Below are positions 37,310 to 46,835 of a stretch of 64,000 bases of DNA, piece by piece. Positions within the stretch are counted from its first letter, which is position 1. Each line of letters starts with the position of its first letter. The notes beneath the pieces were generated by a model. The model made no database searches and was not told the origin of the DNA. It worked only from the letters and a program-made list of their open reading frames with translations. Made by a program: the position numbers and the translations under genes. The stretch spans positions 5,519,798-5,583,797 of the forward strand of contig NZ_CP036261.1 in assembly GCF_007741475.1 (NCBI RefSeq), read 5' to 3'. This DNA comes from Rosistilla ulvae. GTDB lineage: Bacteria; Planctomycetota; Planctomycetia; Pirellulales; Pirellulaceae.

Positions 37310-37320
37310 AGCGGATGCCG

Positions 37321-38370
37321 TTATTCGCTGTCGGTCAATTCGCGGACAAACGTCACGTCCGGCTTGAAGCGCGCTTTGACTTTGCAGAATTCAGCGACGT
37401 AGCGCTGCACCGTTTTCTGTTCGGGGACTTTAAATCGATCCCCTTTCTGAAGGATCGGCTTGTATTCGTCCATCTCGCCAAACTGCCGTGTCCCGGCCGC
37501 CTGACACGGAAACCAATGCGGAGCGCCGGCCGCATCGTGCAACATAAACTCGGGGTAACAATGCCCGGGGATCCAGACCATTCGCGCGGGAATCCGTTTG
37601 GCTCGGCACAACGCGACAAACAGGCTGGTCAATTCTTCGCAATCGCCGTGGCCGTCATCGAGCGCTTCGACAGCCGACTTGATATCCCCTTCGCGATATT
37701 CGACATGGTCGCGAACCCAGTCGTAGATTTGTTCGACCTGTTGCCAAGGTGTTTGTTCGGGCGTCGCCTGCAACTCGTTAGCGATCTTGCGGATCTTGCC
37801 ATGGCGTGGATCGATATAAGGACTGCTCCCTAGAAAGATCCGTTCCTCGCGTTCCAGCTTTTCGGGAACCACTAAATCGTTTGTCTCTCCGACGCCCTTA
37901 ATTCGCGACTTGGTCACTTCAAAAGTGAACAGCGCATCGGAGGCGGTATTGGGAGGAACGTTGACCATCCGTACCATAACCTGCTTGGCGCCACCCAGCA
38001 GATCGCGGGTGTCCCATCGATCGACATACCGGCTGAGATTCTGATCGACAACCTGGACCGATTGCTCGGGCCAATTGGTTGGAACCGGGAACGTTGCGTA
38101 GATCTCTTCGCAGATCGATCCGGCACTCATCACTTTGACGCCCACTTGCCACAGCTGTTTTTCCGGCGACAGAAATTCCAGCCGATCTTCAACCGCGGTT
38201 GCGGAGGTTTCCTGCGCCGCAACACTTCCACAAAGCATGGCGGTCCCCAGAGCAAGCGCCGATCGGCGCGTGATCGGTTGCCCAATCGCGGATGACTTCA
38301 GCGACTTGGCTGCGGCATCGTATGAGTTGTTGTTGGATGAAAAGGGACCGGGATAGAGGGATGAATTCAT
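37321..38370 (-). CDS. Exported transglutaminase-like protein
   Basis: The 349-residue product has an exported N-terminus with a signal-like segment at about residues 35-52 (RRSALALGTAMLCGSVAAQ, possibly Tat). A beta-rich part follows (EEIYATFPVPTNWPEQSV), then a transglutaminase core at about 220-300. That core carries QIYDWVRDHVEYREGD, the Cys of HGDCEELTSLFVALCRAKRIPAR (quoted in parts: HGDCEELTSLF) and the His of IPGHCYPEF; the Asp should be in MLHDAAGAPHW. Bacterial members act as proteases or amidases as often as transglutaminases. It is a single gene convergent with ftsH. Confidence 0.86.
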   Translation of the reverse strand: MNSSLYPGPFSSNNNSYDAAAKSLKSSAIGQPITRRSALALGTAMLCGSVAAQETSATAVEDRLEFLSPEKQLWQVGVKVMSAGSICEEIYATFPVPTNWPEQSVQVVDQNLSRYVDRWDTRDLLGGAKQVMVRMVNVPPNTASDALFTFEVTKSRIKGVGETNDLVVPEKLEREERIFLGSSPYIDPRHGKIRKIANELQATPEQTPWQQVEQIYDWVRDHVEYREGDIKSAVEALDDGHGDCEELTSLFVALCRAKRIPARMVWIPGHCYPEFMLHDAAGAPHWFPCQAAGTRQFGEMDEYKPILQKGDRFKVPEQKTVQRYVAEFCKVKARFKPDVTFVRELTDSE

Positions 38371-38593
38371 CGGAGACGCCCATGTTCGCGGTGGGGGGAT
38401 CAGCGGGTTGCGGCGGCGGCAATTTGTCGACGACCGCTACGCTCCGAACACGCTGTACAACCCGTTTTCAAGGCACGGTCAAGCTGACCGGCTTTCTTTA
38501 TAGTGATTTGAAGTGCCGCGGTTGTCGAGTCCGATGACAACCGTATCGCACTGCGACTATTTCGCACGGATGGCAATTGCAATCCGGACGAGC

Positions 38594-38974
38594 TTAGTTA
38601 GCTGGTTGTGGCAACTGAGGCACGGGAGCCATATTGTTTCCCGTTCCGTTAGGAACGACATAACCACCGTCGGAGTATTGACCGGGTTGTGGAACACCCT
38701 GCGACGACTGCCAACCACCTTGGTAGCCGGAGTCGGAGTAAGGTCCCATCCCGTCGGTCACGACACCAGTGCTATACCCAGAATATGCATCGGTACCGCA
38801 TCCGCACCCTCCGGTTGCGGCGGGAGCGTAATCGTAAGCCGGACTGGTTGCCGCACCACAAGCAGCACCACAAGGCGCGCCAAGATTGCCACAGAGTCCA
38901 GGTCCCATGCCGGCGCAACCCGTTAAGGCGGTCATCGACACAGCTGCTACGAGCATTACAAAACGTGCATTCAT
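38594..38974 (-). CDS. Small Gly/Cys/Tyr-rich lipoprotein
   Basis: The 126-residue product has a lipoprotein signal (FVMLVAAVSMTALTGCAG, lipobox LTGC). The mature part is low-complexity: CGAACGAATSPAY, GGCGCGTDAYSGYS, GPYSDSGYQGGWQSSQ and a Pro/Gln tail. No domain is recognised. Seven further cysteines besides the lipidated one suggest disulfides. It is a single gene; the gap to the next gene on the right (divergent hydrolase) is about 130 bp. Confidence 0.65.
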   Translation of the reverse strand: MNARFVMLVAAVSMTALTGCAGMGPGLCGNLGAPCGAACGAATSPAYDYAPAATGGCGCGTDAYSGYSTGVVTDGMGPYSDSGYQGGWQSSQGVPQPGQYSDGGYVVPNGTGNNMAPVPQLPQPAN

Positions 38975-39107
38975 TGTTCTCACCTAATCCCAAATCTTGA
39001 GTTAAAAACCGTGCAGCTTCTTTAAGCCGCACAACTCTAGGTTGTGGGATGATGCGTGCAAGCAAGAATGAGGTTTTTTTGCAACATCGGTTTATATGTT
39101 TGTTGGA

Positions 39108-40166
39108 ATGGAGAAAGGTGCGGTGCGTTTTGTAAACATTCCGCGACCATCGATCCCCGTCGGTGGCCGCGCATCGATACGCTCTCGCGCGATCGTCTTT
39201 CTGACGGTCGCGCTGATCTTGAGTATCTACAATTCGACCCGCGGCCATGCAGCGATGCTGCACGAAGGGGACGAATATTGGGTCGTCAATACACGCTGCA
39301 TCAGCAGCAACAGTCGCTGTGCGAATCTGGAAAGCCCCACCCTAAAGATCTACCGATATCAACAGGGCAGTGGGTTGCAGCACGACCGGCTCGATGGTCT
39401 GCTTGCGCGGGTCGATGAAGACCGATCGTACCTCAACGTGATCTATGTCCATGGCAACCGGTTCACGTCGCAGGAAGCGATCGATCGATCGTTGAACATC
39501 TACCGTAAGGTCAAGCGACGCTGTCACGACGAAACAAAGATCCGTTGGATTCTGTGGAGTTGGCCGAGCGACCCCATCTTCAATCCGTTGACCGATGTCC
39601 GCACCAAAGCGACCCGCGCCGATACCCAAGCGCTGTATGCCGGCTGGTTGCTGCAACATTTCCCGGCCACGGATCGATTGGAAATGGTCGGCTACAGTTT
39701 TGGTGGGCGAATCGTAACCGGGGCGTTGCACACCGCCGCCGGCGGATCGATCCACGGACGCAGCCTCAGCGGCCCGCCGCTGCGTGGCGCGCGGATCGCC
39801 ATCAACCTGGTCGCCCCCGCCCTCGACCGACACTGGCTGGCCCGCGGTTCCCAGCATGGCCTCGCGACCGAAAACATCGGTTCGATGAATCTGTTCTACA
39901 ACAGTAACGATCGGGTCCTAAAACTGTATTCCATGGTCAGCAAGTACTATAATCCGGTCGCACTTGGGTTCGCCGGACTCGGACCGCTGGCCCCCCGATC
40001 GGATCAGCTGCCGATCCAGATTCGCAGCAAAGACTGTCGCAATTCGGTCGGCTTGCTGCACGACGAACTGAAGTATTACGAGCCGTGCTGCAACGCAGTA
40101 GAGATGATTGCAACGTCGATTCAAGCGAGTTATTCGCCTATCGTTCCAGTTGCGCTCGCACAATAA
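39108..40166 (+). CDS. Exported alpha/beta hydrolase (DUF900/esterase-like)
   Basis: The product is about 352 residues with an N-terminal membrane/signal segment (IVFLTVALILSIYNSTRGHA). A hydrolase core follows: LNVIYVHGNRFTSQEAIDRS, WSWPSDPIFNPLTD, and the nucleophile elbow MVGYSFGGRIVTGALH (G-Y-S-F-G). A His near the end (LLHDELKYYEP) could complete the triad. Similar proteins are annotated as alpha/beta hydrolase of unknown function in planctomycetes. Two in-frame ATGs (39096 and 39108) are possible. A single gene followed by the zinc-ribbon gene 102 bp later. Confidence 0.78.
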   Translation: MEKGAVRFVNIPRPSIPVGGRASIRSRAIVFLTVALILSIYNSTRGHAAMLHEGDEYWVVNTRCISSNSRCANLESPTLKIYRYQQGSGLQHDRLDGLLARVDEDRSYLNVIYVHGNRFTSQEAIDRSLNIYRKVKRRCHDETKIRWILWSWPSDPIFNPLTDVRTKATRADTQALYAGWLLQHFPATDRLEMVGYSFGGRIVTGALHTAAGGSIHGRSLSGPPLRGARIAINLVAPALDRHWLARGSQHGLATENIGSMNLFYNSNDRVLKLYSMVSKYYNPVALGFAGLGPLAPRSDQLPIQIRSKDCRNSVGLLHDELKYYEPCCNAVEMIATSIQASYSPIVPVALAQ

Positions 40167-40268
40167 GAGTGCAGTCGGGCGGGCCGGGCCAGCCGTCTTG
40201 ACGAACGCTCGCGGGCAACCGATCCTGTTTACAAAGCCCTTCCTCCTCCGATCGATGGTTAAATTGTA

Positions 40269-41000
40269 ATGTCTGATGCTCCGCACAAAATCTCGCACTC
40301 GACGATCAGCTCGTTGCATCGGATCCACAAACAGTTGACCGAACTCAACAATCGAATCAATCGCGGACCGCGACAGATGAAGGCCAGCATCGCAGCGATC
40401 GAAGCCTGCAAGGCTGCCGAAGCAGAGGCGCAAGCGACGCTCAAGCAAGCGAAAATGGCTTGCGACAAGAAGCAACTGCAATTGAAAGAACGCGAACAAC
40501 GCGTCATCGATCTAAAAGGCAAACTCAACACGGCCGCCAGCAATCGTGAGTTCCAGACCTTCAAGGAACAGATCGCTGCCGACGAACAAGCCAATGGCGT
40601 GTTGTCCGATGAGATCCTCGAAGCGTTCGATCAAATCGAACGACTGACCCAAGAACTTCAACATCGCTCCGCCGAACTGAAACAACGCGAAGACGATCAA
40701 GCCTCGCTGCAAAGCGAAGTCGATGCGCGAATGGCCGAAGCCAACGTCGAACTTCAAAGCGTTATGGCGGAACTGACCGAAGCGGAACAGCAATTGCCTG
40801 ACGATGCTGTCGACATCTATCAACGCTTGATTCGCAGCCAGGGTGAGGATGGATTGGCCCCCGTCGAAGGTCAATCGTGCGGCAATTGTGGAGCCACATT
40901 CGCCCCACAGACCCTCAATCGTTTGATGCTGTCCCACTTCATCTGCTGTCCCACCTGCGGTGCGATTCTCTACATGACCGCCGATTCATCGATCGAATAA
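40269..41000 (+). CDS. Coiled-coil protein with C-terminal C4 zinc ribbon (CT398/YbgI-type)
   Basis: The 243-residue product has about 190 residues of continuous heptad-like helix (HKQLTELNNRINRGPRQ through EVDARMAEANVELQSVMAEL) followed by a C4 zinc ribbon, CGNCGATF and CCPTCGAILY. This is the architecture of the CT398/zf-RING_7 family, nucleic-acid-associated proteins of unclear role in many bacteria. The helical part is likely a hairpin. It is 27 bp upstream of the next gene, a small membrane protein, with which it may be co-transcribed. Confidence 0.87.
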   Translation: MSDAPHKISHSTISSLHRIHKQLTELNNRINRGPRQMKASIAAIEACKAAEAEAQATLKQAKMACDKKQLQLKEREQRVIDLKGKLNTAASNREFQTFKEQIAADEQANGVLSDEILEAFDQIERLTQELQHRSAELKQREDDQASLQSEVDARMAEANVELQSVMAELTEAEQQLPDDAVDIYQRLIRSQGEDGLAPVEGQSCGNCGATFAPQTLNRLMLSHFICCPTCGAILYMTADSSIE

Positions 41001-41027
41001 ATCCCCCTTCGCCAGACGGCTGACTTC

Positions 41028-41585
41028 ATGAACCCAAACTCTGGCAACCGCCACAATTCGCTTCCATCGACACTCGGCAAGTCGGTGCTGATGATGCAGA
41101 TCATCTCGATCGCACTGCTGTTCGGTGCGGTCAACATCACCATGATCCTGGTCGCGATGGCGATGACGCGCGAGAATGCGGCTATCAAAACCGATCTCGA
41201 ACCACTGGTGATCATCGTCTTTGGTTTTGCGATCCTCGCCGCGGCGGTATCGATCGTGCTCCCTTCGCTGTTGCTGCGATCGGCCGATCAGCACGCAGCG
41301 GCGGCAGCCAAGTTGCGCGACGACGCCAACCATCCGACGATCGATCCCGAAGCACCGCTGACCGAACCCGAAGCCCTGATGCTGGCCCGCTACCAAACGT
41401 CGCATATCGTGGGTGCGGCGTTGATGGAAGGTCCAGCTCTGTTGGCAGCGGTCGCGTTCTTCATCACATCCAACGCGTTCTTCCTGGCGATCGCCGTGCT
41501 GATGATTCTGTTCCTAGCGATGCGTGTCGCCACGCAAAGCAAGGTCAGCACGTGGATGGAACAAGCGATTCGCCACGCCGCTTAA
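41028..41585 (+). CDS. Four-helix membrane protein of unknown function
   Basis: The 185-residue product has four predicted membrane helices: MMQIISIALLFGAVNITMILVA (about 22-43), PLVIIVFGFAILAAAVSIVLP (60-80), GAALMEGPALLAAVAFFIT and AFFLAIAVLMILFLAMRVA. A short cytoplasmic loop with HPTIDPEAPLTEPEALMLARY separates the halves. No family is recognised by eye. It lies 27 bp after the zinc-ribbon gene, and its stop overlaps the end of the convergent oxidoreductase gene by 4 bp. Confidence 0.72.
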   Translation: MNPNSGNRHNSLPSTLGKSVLMMQIISIALLFGAVNITMILVAMAMTRENAAIKTDLEPLVIIVFGFAILAAAVSIVLPSLLLRSADQHAAAAAKLRDDANHPTIDPEAPLTEPEALMLARYQTSHIVGAALMEGPALLAAVAFFITSNAFFLAIAVLMILFLAMRVATQSKVSTWMEQAIRHAA

Positions 41586-44542
41586 TTCGATCGCAGCGCC
41601 GCTCGTAAAATCTGCACCGGATGCTCGGCCGTGCGTCCCGTGCCGTCGGCGATCTGATGTCGGCAACTGGTTCCCGGAGCGGCGATCAGGTTCTCCTCGG
41701 GCTCCTTGCGAACCGTTGGAAACAGCACCAATTCGCCGATCTGCATCGACAGATCGTAATGCTCCGACTCGTATCCAAAGGATCCCGCCATCCCGCAGCA
41801 CCCCGAAGGGATCAGCCGGACGGTGTAGTTTTGCGGCAACTGCAACATCCGCACCGTCGGTGCCAACGATGCCAAAGCCTTCTGGTGACAGTGACCATGC
41901 AGTCGAATCGTTCGCTTGTCCTCGGTGAAGACATCCGCCTTGATCCGCCCCGCATCCATCTGCTTTGCTAAAAACTCATCGATCATCAGACAGTGTTCGC
42001 TCATCTGCCGAGCCGCGTCGCGCAATTCGCCGCGAACCAACTCGGGATACTCGTCGCGAAAGCTGAGCAGCGCCGACGGTTCGACGCCAACCAACGGCAG
42101 GTCTTCCGAGACGCGATCTTTCAGCAACCGAACGTTCTCTTCGGCCACATCGCGAGCCTGGCGAAGCAGCCCCTTGGACAACGCCGCCCGTCCGCTCTCC
42201 CGATGCTCGGGGATTTCGACAGCAAAGCCGAGTCGTTCCAACAACTCGACCGCCGCGATCCCGACAGGTGTATCGTTGTAGTTGGTGAATTCATCACAGA
42301 ACAACAACACGCGGCCGTTTTGCCCGGCGTTCGGATGCGGCGTGTGCGTGGCAAACCAACGCTGCAACGTGGTGCGATGCATCGTGGGGAGCGAACGCTT
42401 GGGAGCGAACCCAGCGAAGCGTTTGAACAATCGCGAGGTCACCGCGTTGCGAACGATGAAGTTAAACATCCACGGCGCGTAGGCGGCCAGTCGGCTGTTG
42501 CGGGCAAAGTTGGCGATCAATTTGGCCCGTCGCGGTACGCCATGCGCATCATAGTAGCCCTGCTGAAACTCCGCCTTCAGCTTGGCCACATCGACGTTCG
42601 ATGGACATTCGCGTTTGCAGCCTTTGCATGACAGACACAGATCCATCACTTGGCGGACCTCTTCGCTGTCGAACGGAAACCGTTGGCCATCGGATGCCGT
42701 CAACACATGCCGCAGCATGTTCGCACGAGCCCGCGTCGTATCTTGTTCGTCGCGCGTCGCCATGAAACTGGGACACATCGTTCCGCCGGACAGCTGCGTC
42801 TTGCGACAGTCTCCCGCCCCGTTGCACAACTCCGCCGCTCGCAACACCCCCTCGGTCCCGCTGAAATCCAAGATGGTTGGAATCTCGGGGGTGCTTTGTC
42901 CAGGCATGTACCGCAAGCTGGAATTCATCGGCGGCGTGTCGACGATCTTGTTCGGATTGAAGATATTCTCCGGATCCCACAACGTTTTGATCTGCCGGAT
43001 CACATCGTAGTTCTTCGGTCCGATCATCTGCTGCAGAAACTCGCCGCGCAACCGGCCATCGCCATGCTCACCACTAAGCGAACCGCGATACTCCTTCACC
43101 AGATCGGCAATCTCTTGGGCCACGTCGCGGAACTGTTGATTCCCCGCAGAGGTCTTCAAGTTGATGATCGGTCGCAGATGGATCTCGCCCGATCCCGCGT
43201 GCGCATAGTGCACACACTCCAACCCATATTTCGATTTCAGTCGGCGATTGAATTCGGCGATAAACTCCGGCAGATCTTCGATCGCAACCGCCGTATCTTC
43301 GATCACCGCCAACGGTTTCGCATCGCCGACAACGTTGCTGAGAATCCCCAACCCCGCTTTGCGTAGATCCCAAACCTTGTTCGTGTCGTCGCCGGTTAGG
43401 ATGGGAAAGTGGTAACCGAGGCCGGCAGCTTTCATTTCCGCCACCAATTTCTCGGCCGCCGCAACCGCTTGGTCGTCCGTTTCGGCGCGGAATTCGATCG
43501 CCAGAATCGCCCCCGGCTGGCCGTCGACGAAACTCATGTTGGCGCGTTGCTCCAGATTCCGAGCCGCACCGCTGAGCACAAAGTGATCGACCAACTCACA
43601 TGCGAAGATCGAATGCTTGACGGCCAGCAGCGTCGCCCGCAGCGATTCGTCAACAGTTTCAAAATGAGGGCACAACAGCGCCGACGCCGGTGGCGGCAAC
43701 GGCAGACAACGAACCTTGATCTCGGTGGCGAAGAAGAGCGTCCCCTCGGACCCGGCCAGCAACTTGCAGCAGTCCAACGGTTTATCGGTTGCCGCGTCGG
43801 CCGGTGCCAACGGCGACGCGTCCATCAACAGATCGACAGCGTATCCGGTGTTGCGTCGTGGGATCTGTGGCTTGGGAAATTCGCGAGCGATCTCGTCGCG
43901 GACCTCCGGCTGGCTCAACAGATCGCGGATGCCGCGATAGATCTGCGATTCCAACGAATCGTTTTTGGGGTCGCATTTGGCTTCGAACTCTTCGTCGCTT
44001 AGCGCGGTGAAAGTCGCTTCGCTGCCATCGCTCAAGAAGCCGCGGACTTCCAGAACATGGTCCCGCGTGCTGCCGTAAACGATCGAATTGGAACCGCACG
44101 AATTATTGCCAAACATGCCCCCCAACATCGCCCGATTCTGCGTCGACGTCTCGGGACCAAACAACACGCCATGCGGTTGCAACGCCATGTTCAATTCATT
44201 GCGAATCACGCCCGGCTGCACCCGCACCCAACCCGCTTCGGCATCGATCTCCAAGACCTTCGTGAAATGGCGAGAGATGTCGACCACGATTCCCGCGCCG
44301 ACAACCTGCCCGGCCAGCGAGGTGCCGGCGGCGCGTGGGATCAGCCCGATCTTGTGCTTGCCCGCAAACAGGATCAAACGGCGGATATCGGCTTCGGTTC
44401 GCGGGATCGCGACGGCGAGCGGCGTTTCTTGATAGAGCGAAGCATCGGTCGAATAGAGCGTTCGCGCGACCGCATCGATCCGCAACTCTCCCTCAAACTG
44501 TGACTGCAACTCCACTAACGATGATTGAAGACTGTCTTGCAT
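41582..44542 (-). CDS. FAD-linked oxidase / Fe-S oxidoreductase fusion (D-2-hydroxyacid dehydrogenase, YdiJ-like)
   Basis: The 986-residue product joins a GlcD-like FAD half and a GlcF-like iron-sulfur half. The N-terminal FAD-binding PCMH domain is at about 40-250 (IPRAAGTSLAGQVVGAGIVVD, MFGNNSCGSNSIVYGSTRDHV in parts). The FAD-oxidase C-terminal domain runs to about 500, with AHAGSGEIHLRPII and SGEHGDGRLRG. The 4Fe-4S motif is CLSCKGCKRECPSNVDV near 630, and two CCG-type motifs end the protein (HGHCHQKAL, SGCCGMAGSFGYESEHY). Related enzymes oxidise D-lactate, D-2-hydroxyglutarate or glycolate and feed electrons to quinone. The ATG at 44542 is chosen over 44584 on family length. A single gene. 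Confidence 0.9.
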   Translation of the reverse strand: MQDSLQSSLVELQSQFEGELRIDAVARTLYSTDASLYQETPLAVAIPRTEADIRRLILFAGKHKIGLIPRAAGTSLAGQVVGAGIVVDISRHFTKVLEIDAEAGWVRVQPGVIRNELNMALQPHGVLFGPETSTQNRAMLGGMFGNNSCGSNSIVYGSTRDHVLEVRGFLSDGSEATFTALSDEEFEAKCDPKNDSLESQIYRGIRDLLSQPEVRDEIAREFPKPQIPRRNTGYAVDLLMDASPLAPADAATDKPLDCCKLLAGSEGTLFFATEIKVRCLPLPPPASALLCPHFETVDESLRATLLAVKHSIFACELVDHFVLSGAARNLEQRANMSFVDGQPGAILAIEFRAETDDQAVAAAEKLVAEMKAAGLGYHFPILTGDDTNKVWDLRKAGLGILSNVVGDAKPLAVIEDTAVAIEDLPEFIAEFNRRLKSKYGLECVHYAHAGSGEIHLRPIINLKTSAGNQQFRDVAQEIADLVKEYRGSLSGEHGDGRLRGEFLQQMIGPKNYDVIRQIKTLWDPENIFNPNKIVDTPPMNSSLRYMPGQSTPEIPTILDFSGTEGVLRAAELCNGAGDCRKTQLSGGTMCPSFMATRDEQDTTRARANMLRHVLTASDGQRFPFDSEEVRQVMDLCLSCKGCKRECPSNVDVAKLKAEFQQGYYDAHGVPRRAKLIANFARNSRLAAYAPWMFNFIVRNAVTSRLFKRFAGFAPKRSLPTMHRTTLQRWFATHTPHPNAGQNGRVLLFCDEFTNYNDTPVGIAAVELLERLGFAVEIPEHRESGRAALSKGLLRQARDVAEENVRLLKDRVSEDLPLVGVEPSALLSFRDEYPELVRGELRDAARQMSEHCLMIDEFLAKQMDAGRIKADVFTEDKRTIRLHGHCHQKALASLAPTVRMLQLPQNYTVRLIPSGCCGMAGSFGYESEHYDLSMQIGELVLFPTVRKEPEENLIAAPGTSCRHQIADGTGRTAEHPVQILRAALRSN

Positions 44543-44613
44543 AGATTCTCGGTCGACTCTCGCAGGACCTCGATCGTCCCGCATAATTCACAGGGGTTCG
44601 TCTCGTTCAGCGA

Positions 44614-45684
44614 TCAAACCGACGCGGCCACACAGATCTCGGTTCGGCCCGTCGCCAATTGACGAGCCCGGATGTTGGGATATCCCCACGACCGAATCTG
44701 ATCCAACCAGATCGGAATATCGGCCGCCCGTTCGTAGGAACTCAGCTTCAGCGTCAACAGCATCCCCGCGATCGAGGTGTCGCGATGTTGGACGATGTTT
44801 TCCACCGTGGTCAGCGTCTTTTCGGGCTTCACATTGGAATCGACCAACAACCATTTGGCCTTGGCATAGTGATGCCGTTTGATGTCGCCACCGCGAGCGC
44901 GGAAATGGCGATAATGGCTGTGCTCCATAATCGATTCGTCCATCTCGGCCGGATCGATTCCGATCACATGCAGCCCCAGTTCCAGCAGTCGTTGAACCGA
45001 CCCGCCCGGCGCACTGCCGATTTCGACGACTTGGTCCCCTTCGTGCAATTGGAAACCACTCCAGGCAATCGCTTCGGAGGTCTTGTAATACGCCCGCGAG
45101 ATCACTTCGCGATCGCGATTCAGAGGAAACGTTCCGCCAGGCCAACGATTCACCGCCGTTTCGACGTTGTGCCAACCGACCCACCACTGGTTCGATTCGA
45201 CCATCACGATATCCAAGATCCTGTCCCCGGGGCGGGCGATCTGGTTGGCCATCGGCGACGCGACCAATTCCTCTTGATGCAGTTTCGCCGCCAAGAAATC
45301 AGCCACCGCTTCGGTCAACGGTTCGTTGCCCGGCATAAAGCCTCGCTCGCCGACGGGCAAACGATCGCGGCCCCACAGATGCATCAGATCGGGCTTGGGC
45401 AGATTTGCCACTCGCAAAAGTTCGACCAATTGGTTGGCCAAGACGTCCGACTCCTCACCGGCAACCTTTCCGATCGACCAGGCCGCGTTGCGGATGAAGA
45501 TTCCCGCGGGGAGAGCATCGTCGCCACCATCGGCGGGGGATGCGTTTTTCAGCGTGATAAAACCGGGACGCGAGAACGCGAGCCGCCATTTTTGATCATC
45601 GAGTTCCGCCTTGAGCGCTGGCTCGGAACCCTGCTGGCAGCACAAAAAACAGAACGAATTTGGGGAGGGCGGCTGGTTAGTCAT
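44614..45684 (-). CDS. RlmM/FtsJ-like 2'-O-ribose methyltransferase
   Basis: The 356-residue product has an N-terminal half resembling THUMP/RlmM (FIRNAAWSIGKVAGEESDVL, HLWGRDRLPVGERGFMPGN). The C-terminal FtsJ-type methyltransferase has SAM motif I QVVEIGSAPGGSVQRLLELG, IGIDPAEMD, and the K-D-K-E pattern: Lys in SRAYYKTSEAI, Asp in WLLVDSNVKP, Lys in MLLTLKLSSYE and Glu in GRTEICV. That tetrad is typical of 2'-O-ribose methyltransferases acting on rRNA; RlmM modifies C2498 of 23S rRNA in E. coli. Target identity here is inferred. The start overlaps the stop of the upstream secreted-protein gene by 4 bp. Confidence 0.82.
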   Translation of the reverse strand: MTNQPPSPNSFCFLCCQQGSEPALKAELDDQKWRLAFSRPGFITLKNASPADGGDDALPAGIFIRNAAWSIGKVAGEESDVLANQLVELLRVANLPKPDLMHLWGRDRLPVGERGFMPGNEPLTEAVADFLAAKLHQEELVASPMANQIARPGDRILDIVMVESNQWWVGWHNVETAVNRWPGGTFPLNRDREVISRAYYKTSEAIAWSGFQLHEGDQVVEIGSAPGGSVQRLLELGLHVIGIDPAEMDESIMEHSHYRHFRARGGDIKRHHYAKAKWLLVDSNVKPEKTLTTVENIVQHRDTSIAGMLLTLKLSSYERAADIPIWLDQIRSWGYPNIRARQLATGRTEICVAASV

Positions 45685-46475
45685 TCATTTTGCGCAACCC
45701 GAGGGGTGCGGAATTGGTCGGCGGGTACATCTTGGAAACTTACTAGCATACCACCGATTTGCGAAATCAGCGCCCGGTCTTGCACCGACAACATCGGACT
45801 AAATTGATGCTCCGAGCGCAGCGTCTCGGTTTGCTCCCCAACGGTCGCCCGCAGCGTGATGTTCTTAGGCAGAACGTCGCTGGCGGACATCTGTTCGTTT
45901 AATGCTAGTCGAGCGAAGGGAGCCCCACGTGGATTTTGATACATATTCAACCGCGTCGCCCATGCGGTGAATTCGTTATAGACCTTGGCGAGACCTGGTT
46001 GGGAAGCCACTTGGGTTTCGGCGGTGTACAGATACCCAGGAAATCCAGCCTGAAAAATGCCAGTTTCCAGATCGGCACTCGGTTGGGTGCTGACACCAAT
46101 CGCGTCGGCTTTGCCCGTCTGTTGGGCCTGCTGACGCAGCGCGGCCATGTACCGAACCAGGTCATCGCAGCGGAGCGTGGTCCGTTTCTGGGTCGTCGAA
46201 TCGAGCAGGATGATGGTCGATCGCGAGACATCGAAGACCGTGATCTGTGACTTTCCCGGCAATTGAACGTCATACGCTACGCCGGCGTCGAACAGCGTCA
46301 ACGTTTCACCGACAAGCAGCGGTTTGCGGCCTTCGAAATAGATTTTCGTTTCCGCCCGAAGGGTGGGATGCTCGCTCGTCTGCGCTGCCAGCGGACTGAC
46401 CGAAAGAACACAGCCAAGCCCTGCGAGCGTCAACAAGATCGCAGCCTTTGGTTGAATGGAGTTTGTGGCGAACAT
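45681..46475 (-). CDS. Secreted protein of unknown function
   Basis: The 264-residue product has a signal peptide (AAILLTLAGLGCVLSVSPLAAQ). The mature part reads as a beta-rich domain: LRAETKIYFEGRKPLLVGETLTLFDAGVAYD (in parts), STIILLDSTTQKRTTLRCDDL, and a helical PGLAKVYNEFTAWATRL segment. A resemblance to outer-membrane lipoprotein-sorting-like proteins is possible but weak. The ATG at 46475 is chosen because earlier frame sequence is Arg/Ser-rich and not signal-like. Its stop overlaps the start of the methyltransferase gene (ATGA), so they form an operon. Confidence 0.72.
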   Translation of the reverse strand: MFATNSIQPKAAILLTLAGLGCVLSVSPLAAQTSEHPTLRAETKIYFEGRKPLLVGETLTLFDAGVAYDVQLPGKSQITVFDVSRSTIILLDSTTQKRTTLRCDDLVRYMAALRQQAQQTGKADAIGVSTQPSADLETGIFQAGFPGYLYTAETQVASQPGLAKVYNEFTAWATRLNMYQNPRGAPFARLALNEQMSASDVLPKNITLRATVGEQTETLRSEHQFSPMLSVQDRALISQIGGMLVSFQDVPADQFRTPRVAQNE

Positions 46476-46835
46476 TCGAGTCCCTTTCCAATGAAGTCCC
46501 AGTTTTGCCAGCTTGGCCCCACGCTCCGGACGAATCGATTCGCGCGCAGCAGGGCCCCGCAGGCAGGCGGAGGCTAGCAGGATCGAGCGTGTGGTTCCAG
46601 ATCGAAGTCGCGCTGATCCCACGCTGCCGAGGCATAAAAAAAGACCTCCACAGCAGGCCCCGCAAGAGAAAACGCCCGGCTTTCGTATTCAAGATGCCCT
46701 TGACCGTCCGATAAATGAACGATAGAGGTTGAATTGCTCAGATGTTATTACAACATTGAGAAACCGCCCTGCCACTTTATGTCTGAGCACCCACGAAGGT
46801 TTGTTGCAAACGCAACTTGCTCACGGAGGATAAGC
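46476..46835. other. Intergenic region, divergent promoters
   Basis: These 360 bp lie between two divergent secreted-protein genes. A run AAAAAAAGACC at about 46634 and an AT-rich stretch at 46710-46760 (ATTGCTCAGATGTTATTACAAC in parts) are the likeliest promoter regions. No gene or stable RNA was recognised. Confidence 0.4.
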